Shown: positions 9,876 through 21,516, counted from the first letter of the stretch. The stretch is 64,000 nt of DNA from Pseudoalteromonas rubra (GCF_005886805.2 NZ_CP045429.1:3256501-3320500); one strand, 5' to 3'. Notes: generated by a model from the sequence alone, not told the origin. Translations and numbers: made by a program.

Positions 9876-11891
9876 ATGAATTTGACTGTAAGCCAACGTA
9901 TCTGGGGTGGTTTTATAATAATCACTCTACTCCTGTTGATGATCGGAGGAAACTCGCTGCTAAGGATCGCCAATATAGATAATTCCACAAGACTGGTTAA
10001 TTCGCTTTCATTGCCCGCTCTGGACAGCAGTGCTGCGTTACAAATTGAGTTCACTCAGATGAGTAAACTCGCCCAGGGGAGTTACTTTACGCAATCACCC
10101 GATGAGCTGAACTCACTCAAGGCAAAATTCAATGAACGTCAGCAAGCGTTCAATAAAACCTTTTCTGAGTTAGGTGCTGTGGTTGATCAAGACCCAGGTT
10201 TGGCGCAAAGCAAACGCCAAGTCGAATCAAGCTTCAACCAATTCTCGACCTCTGTGCAGGACTTGTTGAGTAACAAGGCCCGCGAGCTAATGTTGGTAAA
10301 GACACTTAAGCAACAACTTGAAGACACAGAAATGGCCGCCGAGGATGCCACGACAGTGGTATTGGATATCCTCGATTTAGACGGCTTACAGGATAGTGAC
10401 AGCCGCGCTTATCAGGCAGCAACAAAATTAGAAAACCTGTTTAGTTCTGCGGTAACAACCAGCACAGATATGATGACCATCAAAGAGCGCAACACGCTGG
10501 ACATCGTTGATAAGGAACAGGCCTATGTACTGGAAGAGCTGGAACGCAATATGTCTTTAATGACAACCACAGTCGCGCAGCTCGACAGCACTTTAGTAGA
10601 CGACTTACAACAATACTACGATGACCTGCTAACTCAGCTAAAGGGTGCTAACGGCATTTCCGGCAATGTTGGTCAGCTAATCGCGGCACGACAAACAACT
10701 CGTACAGAGTTAGACACCGCTGAAGCGACCACCAACACCGCCCTGAAACAGCTTGGTGAACTGGTTGCACAATCAAAGCAACTGGCGTTTGATATTCAGG
10801 ATGAAGTACGTGCAGACGTCACCTCTGCAAATATGTGGACCTGGGTTGGTATGATCATGGCTGCCTTGTTAGCAATCGTCATCGCTTACCTTACTGTCAG
10901 TCGTATTACTAAACCCTTGTCTGAAGTTAATCGCGTCTTAAATATCGTCGCTCGTGGCGACATGACCCAGACACTGGATGACTCAGCAAAAGATGAGTTT
11001 GGTGAACTGGCGCGCAGCTGTAACAGCCTCATAGCCAGTTTGCGAGAGTTGATCACCGGTATCGTATCACGCTCAACTCAGCTTGCTGCTGCCTCGGAAG
11101 AGACCTCAGCCATTACCATTGAGTCTAGCCAGGCAATTAAGAGCCAGCAGTCTCAGGTTGAGCAAGCCGCGACGGCAACCACTGAGATGAGCAGCACAGC
11201 CCACGGCGTGAGCAACAGTGCCCATCAGGCATTGCAGGAAATCAAGAATGCCGATAAAGAGGCCGAGCGCGTTAAGGGCATTTCTCAGGATAACAAGCAC
11301 ACCATTGAACAGCTGGCTCATGAAGTCGAAGCGGTGTCTGAAGTAATCAACAAGCTACATCAGGACAGCTCAGCGATTGGCGGCATCCTGGATGTGATCC
11401 GTGGTATTGCAGAACAAACTAACCTGCTTGCCCTGAATGCCGCCATCGAAGCAGCACGTGCCGGTGAACAGGGTCGTGGATTTGCGGTGGTTGCCGACGA
11501 AGTGCGCTCCCTGGCCAGCAAAACGCAGGAGTCGACACAAGAGATCCAGGCCATGATCGAATCATTGCAAAGCGGTGCAGAAGAAGCCGTCAGCGCGATG
11601 TCGAAAGGCCAGCAACAAGCTGAATCTTGTGTTCACCAAAGTGATGTGGCCAATGAAGCACTTAATTCAATCACGGACGCCGTGTCTCGTGCACATGACG
11701 TAAGTGAAGAAATTGCCAACGCAGCCAATGAACAGCAACAAGTCTCTCAGGAGATCAGTGAACGTCTTGAATCCATTGTGACCATCGCCGAACAAACGGC
11801 TGAAGGGGCAAACCAGACGTCTATTTCAAGCTCAGAAGTGGCCAAACTAGCCGAAGAACTGAGACTGTCTGTTGACCAGTTCAGAGTCTGA
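9876..11891 (+). CDS. Methyl-accepting chemotaxis protein
   Basis: This transmembrane chemoreceptor has 671 residues. TM1 is at about residues 9-27, followed by a long helical periplasmic sensor. TM2 is at about 318-340, then a HAMP segment beginning S-R-I-T-K-P-L. The cytoplasmic coiled coil carries the highly conserved hairpin tip [16 protein letters not shown] near residue 515. The ligand cannot be inferred; the periplasmic part looks like a helical-bundle sensor. It is monocistronic, with its own 110-bp upstream region and a strong terminator downstream. Confidence 0.95.
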   Translation: MNLTVSQRIWGGFIIITLLLLMIGGNSLLRIANIDNSTRLVNSLSLPALDSSAALQIEFTQMSKLAQGSYFTQSPDELNSLKAKFNERQQAFNKTFSELGAVVDQDPGLAQSKRQVESSFNQFSTSVQDLLSNKARELMLVKTLKQQLEDTEMAAEDATTVVLDILDLDGLQDSDSRAYQAATKLENLFSSAVTTSTDMMTIKERNTLDIVDKEQAYVLEELERNMSLMTTTVAQLDSTLVDDLQQYYDDLLTQLKGANGISGNVGQLIAARQTTRTELDTAEATTNTALKQLGELVAQSKQLAFDIQDEVRADVTSANMWTWVGMIMAALLAIVIAYLTVSRITKPLSEVNRVLNIVARGDMTQTLDDSAKDEFGELARSCNSLIASLRELITGIVSRSTQLAAASEETSAITIESSQAIKSQQSQVEQAATATTEMSSTAHGVSNSAHQALQEIKNADKEAERVKGISQDNKHTIEQLAHEVEAVSEVINKLHQDSSAIGGILDVIRGIAEQTNLLALNAAIEAARAGEQGRGFAVVADEVRSLASKTQESTQEIQAMIESLQSGAEEAVSAMSKGQQQAESCVHQSDVANEALNSITDAVSRAHDVSEEIANAANEQQQVSQEISERLESIVTIAEQTAEGANQTSISSSEVAKLAEELRLSVDQFRV

Positions 11892-11911
11892 TATCTGTTA
11901 ATGAGTAATGT

Positions 11912-11942
11912 CAAAGGCCCGCTCAGTGAGCGGGCCTTTCTG
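11912..11942 (+). terminator. Rho-independent terminator after the chemoreceptor gene
   Basis: A GC-rich hairpin, AAGGCCCGCTC paired with GAGCGGGCCTT around a short loop, is followed by T-rich sequence 20 bp after the stop codon. Confidence 0.85.
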
Positions 11943-12097
11943 TTGCAATCAAGACAACATTTATACCAATTTTTTACTTAAGATAAATAGTGCTTTTCTG
12001 ATCAGGACATACAGGCCCATCGTAACCACTCCGTCAACAGTTGTAATTTAAGGGACAATCCTGCACACTTACGCGGTTTTTAACGGAGTAAAAAATA

Positions 12098-12850
12098 ATG
12101 AAAAAAATACTGTTTCTAATTGCACTTTCTACTTTACTGGGTGGCTGCTACTCCAGCCCTGAATCTGTCAATAGCACAGCGCGTTTTGCAAGCCCGGAGG
12201 TAAATAAATCCCCTTTTCACCTCAGTCTGTCTTTGAGCACAGATACCCTTAATGTCATCCCGCTGAACACCACCGAATACGTGACTGATGATTCGCATTT
12301 ACGCGCTGCAGCAGAGCTGTCTTTGGGCAACGGTTTCGAATTAGGCTGGGCAGCCGGAGGAGAAGGAAAATACAGTCTGAAATACCAGTTTTACGGCAAA
12401 AGCAGAGAAGAGGCCAGCAGCGGCGATGTCTCCCATGCCGTGAGTATCAGCTATGTCAGTGGTGATGACTCTGGAGTTGAAGCAGGCAATTATATCGGCG
12501 GTAACGCGTATAATAACGCTCACTGGGAATTTGATAAAAACGCCATCGATGTGGCGTTGATTAGTGGCTATCGCCTGACCCCGGAGCTTTTGCTATATGG
12601 TAGCGTGTTCTATCAGGACGGCGACATTGACGGTCGTTATTACATCCCAAACTCCAGCACTTGCAAAACAAAATGTAAAACGGACCTCATCAACAGTGAT
12701 GGTAAAAACTACGGTGTCAGTCTAGCGCTTGAGTATACTTTCACACGCAACCTATTTGGTACGCTTGAGGTCACTCAACATCACGCCGATTGGTTTAACA
12801 GAAGCCAGTCAAAGTCTACTGCAAACTTTAATTTAGGCTATCGGTTTTAA
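12098..12850 (+). CDS. Putative outer-membrane lipoprotein with barrel-like C-terminus
   Basis: The 250-residue product has a lipoprotein signal peptide with lipobox L-G-G-C (Cys17). The rest alternates polar and hydrophobic residues and ends in aromatic strands, the last being N-L-G-Y-R-F with a terminal Phe, as in outer-membrane beta-barrels. Two cysteines (T-C-K-T-K-C) lie in a predicted loop. I do not recognise a family. A lipobox together with a barrel-like ending is unusual; it may instead be a beta-sandwich surface protein. It stands alone with a weak purine-rich ribosome site (GGAGTAAAAA). Confidence 0.7.
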   Translation: MKKILFLIALSTLLGGCYSSPESVNSTARFASPEVNKSPFHLSLSLSTDTLNVIPLNTTEYVTDDSHLRAAAELSLGNGFELGWAAGGEGKYSLKYQFYGKSREEASSGDVSHAVSISYVSGDDSGVEAGNYIGGNAYNNAHWEFDKNAIDVALISGYRLTPELLLYGSVFYQDGDIDGRYYIPNSSTCKTKCKTDLINSDGKNYGVSLALEYTFTRNLFGTLEVTQHHADWFNRSQSKSTANFNLGYRF

Positions 12851-13155
12851 CAACAAAATGGCTGGTATATGGCAGTCTATCTTATCAACCTGGCGATAAG
12901 ATATGTCTGGATGACCCATGCAGTCATTGCCAGCCCAAATGCCTCTGCGATTCCTGTAAGCACAAAGAGGCGACAACTTGCAAGGCAGTCTGATTACACT
13001 AATTCAGCCACCTCACTAATTTCGTGACTCCGAATTACACCACCTGCATGTAGACAGTATCATTGAGGTGAAAGCGAAGTGAAGTCCAGCAATAGACCCA
13101 GTCAGGTCAGGCATAGCCATCACTAACAGGATCTATATCCTCACTTTTACTTTGG
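12851..13155. other. Intergenic region without a supported gene
   Basis: About 305 bp lie between two convergent genes. I see no convincing coding potential or RNA gene, and no clear intrinsic terminator with a T tract. Confidence 0.6.
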
Positions 13156-15402
13156 TTAGTTTATTACAGAAAGTATTGGTATTAACCAGGCTGCAATGGG
13201 TAAACATCGCTCAAAGTGTGTCTGGTCCAACTGAAATGCACTTTCATGGCAATTTCTTATTTTATAGTAATCAGGCAGGATATTGCTCTCACCAATTGTA
13301 TCTGCCGCAACTAAACCGGGCGCCAACGGACCCTTAAATATTCTTAAGAAAATTTGATCTCTGGCCGCTTCCGCACCCCAAAAATAGAATGGCCTCACGC
13401 TATACTGACGTTCATAGTCTCGCTTTTGATCTTCATGACCATGCTGTCTAGGCAACTTCGGCGATCTTTCCATCCAAGCATGATTACCGTCTAAAGACGC
13501 TATCCAACCAAGCATAATATTACTATTTGGAACATGGCGAATATCAACCCCAGCGTTACGGGCGAGACGATTAAGCTCACCTTTACCTAACAGTGCTAAC
13601 TTAGAGAGCTGAATTGCGTTATAAACAGGCGCAAACTCTTGAGGACTGAATTTCCCATTTTTTAAATGCATGTCCCCTTTTATTCTTTCAGAAACATCTG
13701 GAATTAGAAGTAGCTTCTTATTTAATCCATCCATTTTGAAAGCATTATTAATCACATCATCGGAAGGCGGATTGCTAATCCAGCGAAGCATTTTTTCCTG
13801 ATCGTCATTGAGAATTTCTTTAACGACATGCTTACCAATCCTTTCAGATAACGCGTTAATATCCTTTTTTATCTGATTATACTGAGAGTAAATACTTGCC
13901 AAACCATTATGGTCTTTAGCTAGGTCTTTTAGAGATTCAGATAATTGGCTTTGTAAATTTTTAAGCTTCTTAGCCGCTTCACACATGTGAGGAGTAACAG
14001 TTCCTATTGGATCGCCCGTATAAATAGGACCGTAACAAGCCAGCCATTCTGTAATTGGCTTAGCACTAACTGTATAATTTTTACCATCCGCGATTAGTTT
14101 TGCCGTACTGATATTAGCGCTAATGTATGCTTCACCTGCTTTTTCTACTGAATACTTAAAAAACTGTGAATAGGCGGCATCCAACGCAATTGCTTTTACA
14201 TCTAACTCATAGCCAAGGGCTAATGCGGTCGTAACCAAAGCAAGTGCCTGTACAGCTTCATTCTTTGACAGTTCTTTGATACCCAGCGCCTTAGCTGTTT
14301 TTTTAAGCTCAGGATTACTGTCCCAGATAGATTTAAGTTCAGATTTTAATCGTGCTAACTCGTCCTCTTTCTTTTTTAATTCATCAACTATACGTCTTGC
14401 ATGATCGTCACTCCACAAACACAACCCTTTCCTTTCCTGCTCTTTACGATATTCATCAGCATCCTTACAATTCCTAAATGGGTCATCGAAAGAAGGACAA
14501 AAAGCAGATGGAGAGAATGGTAAGAGTTCACATACCACATAGTTACCTATGTTCCCCCGGTTAAGTTCTTTTATTTCTTCTTCAAGTCTTGAGATATTTC
14601 TTTGCTGCTCTTCGCGCTCGGCGCCCCCCTTTTCATACGCGGCAATCAGATCATTGTAATATTTTTGCCGCTGCTTCGAGATATTGATCCAACTCTCTAG
14701 TGTCCGTTTTAAAATACCAAGAGGCTTAGCTTGCTCAGCCGCTTCATCTTCAAATGCTTTCATACTTTGAAGGTGTTTTGAAAACGTTGACTTTTTATAT
14801 TGAGCTGACACGCCATCGTTATCCAGCAATTTCTCTTTAATTGCCTTTATTTGATTGGACGACACATTAAGCACACTGCTTGCCTGTAAGCTGTAAGGTT
14901 GATACTTAGAAATATACATTTCTAGTAATTTATGTCTTATCTCTACAGCAAATGCATCAGAATCACCCAGATCAAACGCATCACCCGCGTAAGAGTTAAC
15001 ATAAGTATGGGCAAACACATCGCTGGCGGCATGGCTTAAATACCCTGAATAAAACGCGCTCCATTCGGAGGAAGATATGCCATCTGGCTTTGTCGACAAA
15101 TAGGTTAACCACTGGTTACTATTCCAACCGGTGCCTGCATGAACAGTGACTTGTCCGCCAATAAAGTCAGGTAAAACATCGGGACCATTTGTACCCAGTA
15201 AGTACAAGTTTTGATTTGCCAGAATAGCACTTGCTAAATCTTTATTTACAGCAAAGTCACCATAAGGGGGGATTGATACTTTATGATCACGTAAGTCATT
15301 GATGACCTCTTTACCAACATACATATGCGTTTTTAGTTCGAAGGCAGCAACCATGTTGCTAACTAACGCAGACAGAAAAAATAAAAATTTAAAAAACTTC
15401 AT
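13156..15402 (-). CDS. Secreted zinc-dependent phospholipase C-like protein
   Basis: The product has 748 residues with a signal peptide ending around V-A-A-F-E. The first 170 residues resemble the zinc-dependent phospholipase C/S1-P1 nuclease-like fold: T-H-M-Y-V-G, then G-T-N-G-P-D-V-L-P-D, then G-Y-L-S-H-A-A-S-D-V-F-A-H-T-Y, giving several His/Asp metal ligands. A long, Lys/Glu-rich coiled-coil stretch (roughly residues 190-400) with a Cys-rich patch follows. The C-terminal region I do not recognise. Base composition is visibly more AT-rich than the flanking core genes, which suggests acquisition. A role as a secreted lipase or toxin is inference. Confidence 0.75.
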   Translation of the reverse strand: MKFFKFLFFLSALVSNMVAAFELKTHMYVGKEVINDLRDHKVSIPPYGDFAVNKDLASAILANQNLYLLGTNGPDVLPDFIGGQVTVHAGTGWNSNQWLTYLSTKPDGISSSEWSAFYSGYLSHAASDVFAHTYVNSYAGDAFDLGDSDAFAVEIRHKLLEMYISKYQPYSLQASSVLNVSSNQIKAIKEKLLDNDGVSAQYKKSTFSKHLQSMKAFEDEAAEQAKPLGILKRTLESWINISKQRQKYYNDLIAAYEKGGAEREEQQRNISRLEEEIKELNRGNIGNYVVCELLPFSPSAFCPSFDDPFRNCKDADEYRKEQERKGLCLWSDDHARRIVDELKKKEDELARLKSELKSIWDSNPELKKTAKALGIKELSKNEAVQALALVTTALALGYELDVKAIALDAAYSQFFKYSVEKAGEAYISANISTAKLIADGKNYTVSAKPITEWLACYGPIYTGDPIGTVTPHMCEAAKKLKNLQSQLSESLKDLAKDHNGLASIYSQYNQIKKDINALSERIGKHVVKEILNDDQEKMLRWISNPPSDDVINNAFKMDGLNKKLLLIPDVSERIKGDMHLKNGKFSPQEFAPVYNAIQLSKLALLGKGELNRLARNAGVDIRHVPNSNIMLGWIASLDGNHAWMERSPKLPRQHGHEDQKRDYERQYSVRPFYFWGAEAARDQIFLRIFKGPLAPGLVAADTIGESNILPDYYKIRNCHESAFQLDQTHFERCLPIAAWLIPILSVIN

Positions 15403-16296
15403 AATTATTTTATATAATTACTTCTTAATAATGAGAAGCAACTCCTTTTTCGTTAAATTCGAGCGCATTATCCATTTATCGCGCAAGTTCTCAATTACTA
15501 TTTCCACATTTAATAATTTAACAAAGTTAAAGGCAGGAATTATTAACAGAAAATCACAATCAAAATAAAAACAGAAATAAATTAAAAATATATCTTTTAT
15601 TTATAATTTAAATATAACAAAGGTAAGGCCACTGTTTCACTCTCCCAATGGGCACTCCCTACAAGATTAAATTGCTCACAGCATATCTATCGACATAAGT
15701 AAATGTGTTACTCAGAAATATACCTGGAAGTAACTGGTTCTTCAGCACTGAATATAAGTCCCAAGCCTGCGAGGCCTGTAGTGAGCATAGTTTGAATAAT
15801 GGATTAACGGTTATCTGTGGCTCAGACACTTACATAGATTAACGAGGAGCACTCCGGAAATGACAGTATCAGTTAACCAGTATGACTAAACTACAGCAGC
15901 CTAATTATCGCCCGTTTGTACCAATGGTTTGGTTACACTCTCGCGCTGACTTCATCTCTCACCACAAGTCTTTGTCCAGTGCTGTACAGCCAGCCCAGCG
16001 TAAACTCTCCACCCTAAGCGCAAGATTGAAAACGCTCGATTACCTTCATTGTAAGTTGGTCCATAGCCATGGCTTTTCTCATAACTGTGAATGGCCGCCT
16101 TGACTACGAGCACAGGCATGAGAGGTGACAAAAATATTCCCAATACCCGTGTGAATTTTTTCAGCAAAATGACTCTTAGATTGCTTAGCACCTCCCAGGA
16201 TGGGTACTGTCACATATCCTGACACGCAATCACTCTAGATGATAAAAAGACTGTCAGCCATCATGTGAACCGTTATCCAGATCTTTTCACCTGACA
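15403..16296. other. Gene-poor AT-rich intergenic stretch
   Basis: Nearly 0.9 kb lies between the divergent phospholipase-like gene and the 3' end of tkt. The first 200 bp are very AT-rich and probably hold the upstream gene's promoter. Overlapping short open frames around 15.9-16.2 kb on both strands show no recognisable family and no good ribosome sites, so I do not call them. Confidence 0.5.
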
Positions 16297-16332
16297 CAAA
16301 AAAGCCGCTTAAGTTTCCTTAAACGGCTTTTT
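16297..16332 (-). terminator. Rho-independent terminator of tkt
   Basis: An inverted repeat AAAGCCGCTTAAG...CTTAAACGGCTTT (one mismatch) is bounded by A and T runs, 20 bp past the tkt stop. It can act on the minus strand. Confidence 0.85.
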
Positions 16333-16350
16333 CAATATTAGCGTTTGAGC

Positions 16351-18345
16351 TTAATTGAACAAGGCATTCGCCTTAGCAACCACATTCTCAACCGTGAAGC
16401 CAAAGTGCTTAAACAGCTCAGCAGCCGGCGCTGACTCACCAAAAGTGCTCATGCCTACTACTGCGCCATTCAAGCCTACATACTTGTACCAGTAGTCTTC
16501 AATACCCGCTTCAATCGCAACACGACGTGTCACAGCCGCTGGCAATACTGACTCTTTATACTCAGCAGATTGTGCATCGAACGCATCGGTAGATGGCATA
16601 GACACAACACGTACGCGCTTGCCACTGTCACGAAGCTTTGCAGCCGCTTCTACAGCCAGCTGAACTTCTGAACCAGTTGCAATCAGGATAAGCTCTGGCT
16701 CACCGTCACAGCTCAGCACATAACCACCTTGCTTAATGGCTGCTACCTGCTCGTCGCTACGCGCCTGTTGCTCAAGCCCCTGACGGGTAAATACCAGTGA
16801 CGTAGGGCCATCTTTACGTTCGATAGCCTGCTGCCAGGCAACCGCAGATTCAACCTGGTCGCACGGACGCCAGTTAACCAGGTTTGGTGTCATGCGCATG
16901 CTCGCAAGCTGCTCTACCGGCTGGTGTGTCGGGCCATCTTCACCCAGACCGATTGAATCGTGGGTGTAAACGAAAATGCTTGGTTGCTTCATCAATGCAG
17001 CCATACGCACTGCGTTACGCGCGTATTCCATAAACATCAGGAAGGTCGCGCCGTAAGGAATGAAGCCTTTGTGCAGAGCAATACCATTCATGATGGCTGA
17101 CATGCCGAATTCGCGTACACCATAGAAGATGTAGTTACCTGACGCATCGTCAGCGGTCAGACCTTTAGAGCCGTCCCATAAAGTCAGGTTTGAACCCGCC
17201 AGGTCCGCAGAACCACCCATAAATTCAGGTAGCAATGGACCAAACGCATTCAATGCATTTTGTGACGCTTTACGAGTTGCCGGATTGGCTGGGTTAGCTT
17301 GTAACTGTGCAATGTACTCTGCACTTTTCTGTGCCCAGTCAGCAGGTAACTCGCCTTTAGTACGACGTTCAAACTCTGCCGCCAACTCAGGGTAATGCAT
17401 CTGGTACTCAGTGAATTTAACCAGCCACTCGCTCTGAATTTGCTGACCGTGCGCCGCAGCATCCCACTTAGCATATACAGACTCAGGAATATCAAACGCT
17501 TCGTGCTCCCAGCCAAGGAATTCACGTGCCGCTTTGATCTCGTCGTCACCCAAAGGTGCACCATGACAATCGTGGCTGCCCGACTTGTTTGGTGAGCCGT
17601 AACCAATCACTGTCTTACAGCAGATTAAGGTTGGCTTATCCGACTCAGCGCGCGCCGCTTCGATGGCAGCGGTGATCGCCTCGCTGTCATGACCATCCAC
17701 ATCTGCAATTACGTGCCAGCCATACGCTTCAAAACGCTTAGGTGTGTCGTCGCTGAACCAGCCTTCTACTTCACCATCAATAGAAATACCGTTGTCATCC
17801 CAAAATGCGATGAGCTTGCCCAGGCCCAGAGTGCCTGCCAAAGAACATGCTTCGTGAGAAATACCTTCCATCAAACAGCCATCGCCCAGGAAAGCATAGG
17901 TGTAGTGATTCACGATGTCATATTCATCACGGTTAAACTGTGCCGCCAGAGCCTTTTCAGCAATCGCCATACCTACCGCATTGGTAATCCCCTGGCCAAG
18001 TGGTCCAGTGGTTGTTTCGATGCCTGGAGCATAACCATACTCAGGGTGACCTGGTGTTTTAGAATGCATTTGGCGGAAGTTTTTTAGTTCATCAATTGAC
18101 AGATCATAACCAGACAAATGCAATAGAGAATAAATGAGCATGGAGCCATGGCCATTTGATAATACAAAGCGGTCACGATCGACCCAGTCAGGGTTATTTG
18201 GGTTGTGCTTTAAATAATCGCGCCACAATACCTCTGCGATATCGGCCATACCCATTGGGGCACCCGGGTGACCGGATTTGGCCTTTTGAACTGCGTCCAT
18301 GGACAGAACGCGTATGGCATTTGCAAGTTCTTTGCGAGATGGCAT
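16351..18345 (-). CDS. tkt: Transketolase
   Basis: This thiamine-diphosphate enzyme of the pentose phosphate pathway has 664 residues. Motifs seen are S-G-H-P-G-A-P-M-G, the ThDP/Mg signature [25 protein letters not shown] and the C-terminal A-T-G-S-E-V. I chose the ATG at 18345 ([10 protein letters not shown]), which has AGGAG eight bases upstream; the longer in-frame extension is not family-like. It is divergent from metK, an arrangement common in Alteromonadales. Confidence 0.97.
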   Translation of the reverse strand: MPSRKELANAIRVLSMDAVQKAKSGHPGAPMGMADIAEVLWRDYLKHNPNNPDWVDRDRFVLSNGHGSMLIYSLLHLSGYDLSIDELKNFRQMHSKTPGHPEYGYAPGIETTTGPLGQGITNAVGMAIAEKALAAQFNRDEYDIVNHYTYAFLGDGCLMEGISHEACSLAGTLGLGKLIAFWDDNGISIDGEVEGWFSDDTPKRFEAYGWHVIADVDGHDSEAITAAIEAARAESDKPTLICCKTVIGYGSPNKSGSHDCHGAPLGDDEIKAAREFLGWEHEAFDIPESVYAKWDAAAHGQQIQSEWLVKFTEYQMHYPELAAEFERRTKGELPADWAQKSAEYIAQLQANPANPATRKASQNALNAFGPLLPEFMGGSADLAGSNLTLWDGSKGLTADDASGNYIFYGVREFGMSAIMNGIALHKGFIPYGATFLMFMEYARNAVRMAALMKQPSIFVYTHDSIGLGEDGPTHQPVEQLASMRMTPNLVNWRPCDQVESAVAWQQAIERKDGPTSLVFTRQGLEQQARSDEQVAAIKQGGYVLSCDGEPELILIATGSEVQLAVEAAAKLRDSGKRVRVVSMPSTDAFDAQSAEYKESVLPAAVTRRVAIEAGIEDYWYKYVGLNGAVVGMSTFGESAPAAELFKHFGFTVENVVAKANALFN

Positions 18346-18706
18346 GAAGTCTCCTACTTTTTTTGTCATTTGAGTGGCAAATCTGTACCTAATATACCCG
18401 TGTGGCGACGTTGTCATGTTTACCTTAATGTGTGGCAATTCAATGCATGACACGCCGAAATGCAGGTAACTCGATTAGAAAATTGGTCCCCATTCTTACC
18501 TATTAGGGTAACCACTGCAATTAAAAATCAATGAATTCTTAGCGTCACCGGGGACTTTTTTACTGCGTTTTTCGCAAAGATTTAAAATTAGACGTCTAGG
18601 CGTAAAAAAGCTATGCAGCCGTGCGCGTTTTCGATAATATATCGCTCTGATTTTTTCGCGCTATTCCTGTTGTTTGTGAAGCGCAATATTTGTGAGCATA
18701 AATACA

Positions 18707-19858
18707 ATGGCAAAACATTTATTTACTTCTGAATCTGTTTCTGAGGGTCATCCGGATAAAATCGCCGATCAGATCTCTGATGCGGTACTAGATGCTATCC
18801 TTGAGCAAGATCCAAAAGCACGTGTTGCGTGTGAAACTTACGTAAAAACCGGCATGGTGATGGTCGGTGGTGAAATCACCACTAGCGCCTGGGTTGATAT
18901 TGAAGAACTAACGCGTAAAACGGTACGCGAGATTGGCTACACTCATTCAGATATGGGTTTCGACGCCGACTCATGTGCAATTCTGAACACCATTGGTAAA
19001 CAATCACCAGACATCAACCAGGGTGTTGACCGTACTCGTCCCGAAGAGCAAGGCGCGGGTGACCAGGGTCTGATGTTTGGTTATGCCTGTAACGAAACCG
19101 ACGTATTAATGCCGGCACCTATCACTTACTCACACCGCCTGGTTCAACGTCAGGCGCAGGTGCGTAAAGATGGCACTCTGCCTTGGTTGCGTCCTGATGC
19201 GAAGTCACAGGTAACATTTGCCTATGAAAATGGCAAAGCAGTGGGTATTGACGCGGTTGTTCTGTCAACTCAGCACTGTGATTCAGTTTCCCAGGATGAC
19301 CTGGTTGAAGCAGTGATGGAAACCATCATCAAGCCAGTTCTACCAGCTGAACTTATCACTGAAGCGACCAAGTTCTTCATCAACCCTACTGGCCGTTTCG
19401 TTATCGGTGGCCCAATGGGTGACTGTGGTCTGACTGGCCGTAAAATCATCGTAGATACATACGGTGGTATGGCACGTCACGGTGGTGGTGCATTCTCAGG
19501 TAAAGATCCATCAAAAGTTGACCGTTCAGCCGCTTACGCAGCACGTTATGTTGCTAAGAACATTGTAGCAGCAGGCCTTGCGGACAAATGTGAAATCCAG
19601 GTGTCTTACGCAATTGGTGTTGCTGAGCCAACGTCTATCAGTGTTGAAACCTTCGGCACAGGTAAACTAGAAGAAGCACGCCTGATCGAATTGATCCGCG
19701 ACCACTTCGACCTGCGTCCTTATGGCTTGATCACTATGCTGGACCTTGAACGTCCAATCTATCAGCCAACTGCGGCATACGGTCACTTCGGCCGAAATGA
19801 ATTCCCGTGGGAAGCAACAGATAAAGCAGAAGCACTTAAAGCCGCTGCTGGTCTATAA
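18707..19858 (+). CDS. metK: S-adenosylmethionine synthetase
   Basis: The enzyme makes SAM from methionine and ATP; SAM is the cofactor of rsmA, rlmH, cmoM and lipA in this window. The 383 residues begin [18 protein letters not shown], as in E. coli MetK, which is why I prefer this ATG over a GTG 15 bases upstream. The conserved hexapeptide G-A-G-D-Q-G and the P-loop-like G-G-G-A-F-S-G-K-D are present. Confidence 0.98.
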   Translation: MAKHLFTSESVSEGHPDKIADQISDAVLDAILEQDPKARVACETYVKTGMVMVGGEITTSAWVDIEELTRKTVREIGYTHSDMGFDADSCAILNTIGKQSPDINQGVDRTRPEEQGAGDQGLMFGYACNETDVLMPAPITYSHRLVQRQAQVRKDGTLPWLRPDAKSQVTFAYENGKAVGIDAVVLSTQHCDSVSQDDLVEAVMETIIKPVLPAELITEATKFFINPTGRFVIGGPMGDCGLTGRKIIVDTYGGMARHGGGAFSGKDPSKVDRSAAYAARYVAKNIVAAGLADKCEIQVSYAIGVAEPTSISVETFGTGKLEEARLIELIRDHFDLRPYGLITMLDLERPIYQPTAAYGHFGRNEFPWEATDKAEALKAAAGL

Positions 19859-19878
19859 TTGTAAACTCAGATTTACAG

Positions 19879-19907
19879 ACAAGGCGCCTTAGGGCGCCTT
19901 TTGTTTT
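19879..19907 (+). terminator. Rho-independent terminator of metK
   Basis: AAGGCGCC and GGCGCCTT pair around a short loop, followed by TTGTTTT, about 20 bp after the metK stop. Confidence 0.88.
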
Positions 19908-19921
19908 ACGGATTGAAATAA

Positions 19922-20773
19922 TTAATTCCCAGAAATCAGAAACTCTTCAATATCTTCTTTAATATCCACATAATCATCATCGTGAATATTTAAGACAATC
20001 ATTATCTTATCTTTAAATGCATGCCAGTCGGCACAATTGCGAAAGTACTTTCCTTCAAATGCGAGGTTTTCTGCCAGTTTAAGAATGGCAAAGGCCTGTT
20101 GTTCGCTCTCATCACGCTCTTCTTCCAGGTACTGCGGATCATGATGGCGTAAGATAATCTGACACATGGATTTGGGAATATTCCAGGAGTTCGCAAGATA
20201 GTAACCCACCACAGCGTGATTGGTCGGATACAGCTCCTCCTCATAGTGCGCCAGAGTATATTCGGGCCGCTGAATGGCGCGTGTCATAACCTCTTTGTAG
20301 TTGTCATAACGCATCGCCATGGCCGGTATTCCGGCATCATGAAACAAACCGAGTAACTGTAAGTTCTCAATGGGGACGTTCGCGCGTACCCGCTTGCCAA
20401 TTAACATCGCTATCTGAGAAATATCAATGGCATTGTCCCAGAAGCGCTCTAACGAAATACAACAAAGACTCTGGTCGAACGCTTCTTTCAATAAGTAGCC
20501 AGTAACAATCTGTGTGATGCTATTGAGCCCCAAAAACATCACCGCCTGTTTAATGTCAGACACCGTCCTGGACATCCCATAGGCCGGAGAATTAATCACT
20601 TTTAGCACCGCGGCCGATGTTGCGACATCTTGTGAAATGATGTTCGCAACACGATTGAGCTCGGGCTCTTCACTATTGAGTTCATTCTGAATGTGTTCCA
20701 GAACTTCAGGCTTTGCAGGCAGATTAAAACCGGAGCGTAACTCCGCCAGTGTTTTTTCATCAATATTGAGCAT
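19922..20773 (-). CDS. HDOD domain protein
   Basis: This 283-residue protein consists of an HDOD domain, the catalytically degenerate HD-related output domain used in signalling. Conserved features include S-P-A-Y-G-M, the G-L-N-S-I-T-Q-I-V helix, G-L-F-H-D-A-G-I-P and a late L-R-H-H-D-P-Q-Y. No receiver or GGDEF domain is attached. I chose the ATG at 20773; an upstream TTG would add four residues. It converges on metK across the terminator. Confidence 0.85.
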   Translation of the reverse strand: MLNIDEKTLAELRSGFNLPAKPEVLEHIQNELNSEEPELNRVANIISQDVATSAAVLKVINSPAYGMSRTVSDIKQAVMFLGLNSITQIVTGYLLKEAFDQSLCCISLERFWDNAIDISQIAMLIGKRVRANVPIENLQLLGLFHDAGIPAMAMRYDNYKEVMTRAIQRPEYTLAHYEEELYPTNHAVVGYYLANSWNIPKSMCQIILRHHDPQYLEEERDESEQQAFAILKLAENLAFEGKYFRNCADWHAFKDKIMIVLNIHDDDYVDIKEDIEEFLISGN

Positions 20774-20829
20774 AACAACAAACAAGTCAGGCTAGTTTGA
20801 TTTTAGTGTAGACGATGATCCAGTGATGA

Positions 20830-21516
20830 TCATTCGAACGGGCAGGTATTTGCGGGCGTAATGGCCCAAGCCTTGGCATTGCGCGCCTGTGCCTGCAGTA
20901 ATGCGTATAGTGCGTTAAAAGAGGCGCGAGTGTTGCGCAATGCTACTTTGTCGACAAACCACTGCGGCGCATCGCCCTGAATATCTGCCGAGATCTGGTA
21001 GTTTATTTCAACGCCATCGTCTCGTTCCGTCAGAACCCATTGCACTATGACAGGTTGAATGCGGATCATTCCCGGTTCAGACGGATACTCGGTGACTGAG
21101 CGTATCGTTAGCACATAACTGGCGGGCGACTTTTGCAATAAGCAGGCATGCGTTACCATATCCCGCTTGCGCAGTGGCCAGGGCAAATCAAAGTGGGTCA
21201 AAACCAGCGTCTGATTTGGCGCAGGACGAGACAAAATCGTGACGGCGCTGACATGCTTAACCCACTCAGAAACACGGGTGGTATCATGTAGCAGGTTAAT
21301 CACCGATTTTGCACTGACGCCAGGCCATTTTCCGGTGACACGGATCCTCAAAGGATGATCAGGCGACTTCTGATAACTGATAGAAAATAAAGAAGAGTGA
21401 TACCAGGGCTGCCAGCTTGTCTGGCTCTGCACGCTGTGACCAGCAGCCGCAAAGCAGACTAGCCACAGCAGCATGCTCAGACATGCTAAACGCGGAGTAT
21501 CACCAGTAAGGTTCAC
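20830..21516 (-). CDS. START-domain lipid-binding protein, exported
   Basis: The 228-residue protein has a hydrophobic N-terminal signal (residues about 10-27). The remaining body resembles a START domain, with a helix-grip pattern, W-P-G-V-S-A-K-S-V, D-L-P-W-P-L-R-K-R-D-M-V and a long C-terminal helix. START domains bind lipids or sterols in a deep cavity. The gene start overlaps the 3' end of the CYTH-CHAD gene by 17 bp, so the two are likely co-transcribed. Ligand unknown. Confidence 0.78.
   Translation of the reverse strand: MNLTGDTPRLACLSMLLWLVCFAAAGHSVQSQTSWQPWYHSSLFSISYQKSPDHPLRIRVTGKWPGVSAKSVINLLHDTTRVSEWVKHVSAVTILSRPAPNQTLVLTHFDLPWPLRKRDMVTHACLLQKSPASYVLTIRSVTEYPSEPGMIRIQPVIVQWVLTERDDGVEINYQISADIQGDAPQWFVDKVALRNTRASFNALYALLQAQARNAKAWAITPANTCPFE

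Noticed and set aside
11960..11985. ATACCAATTTTTTACTTAAG resembling one end of the MITE-like element
   Set aside because: Only about 20 bases match, with an internal insertion, and there is no matching second end nearby.
15882..16191. Overlapping short open frames on both strands between the phospholipase-like gene and tkt
   Set aside because: They overlap each other on opposite strands, have no family features and lack convincing ribosome sites.
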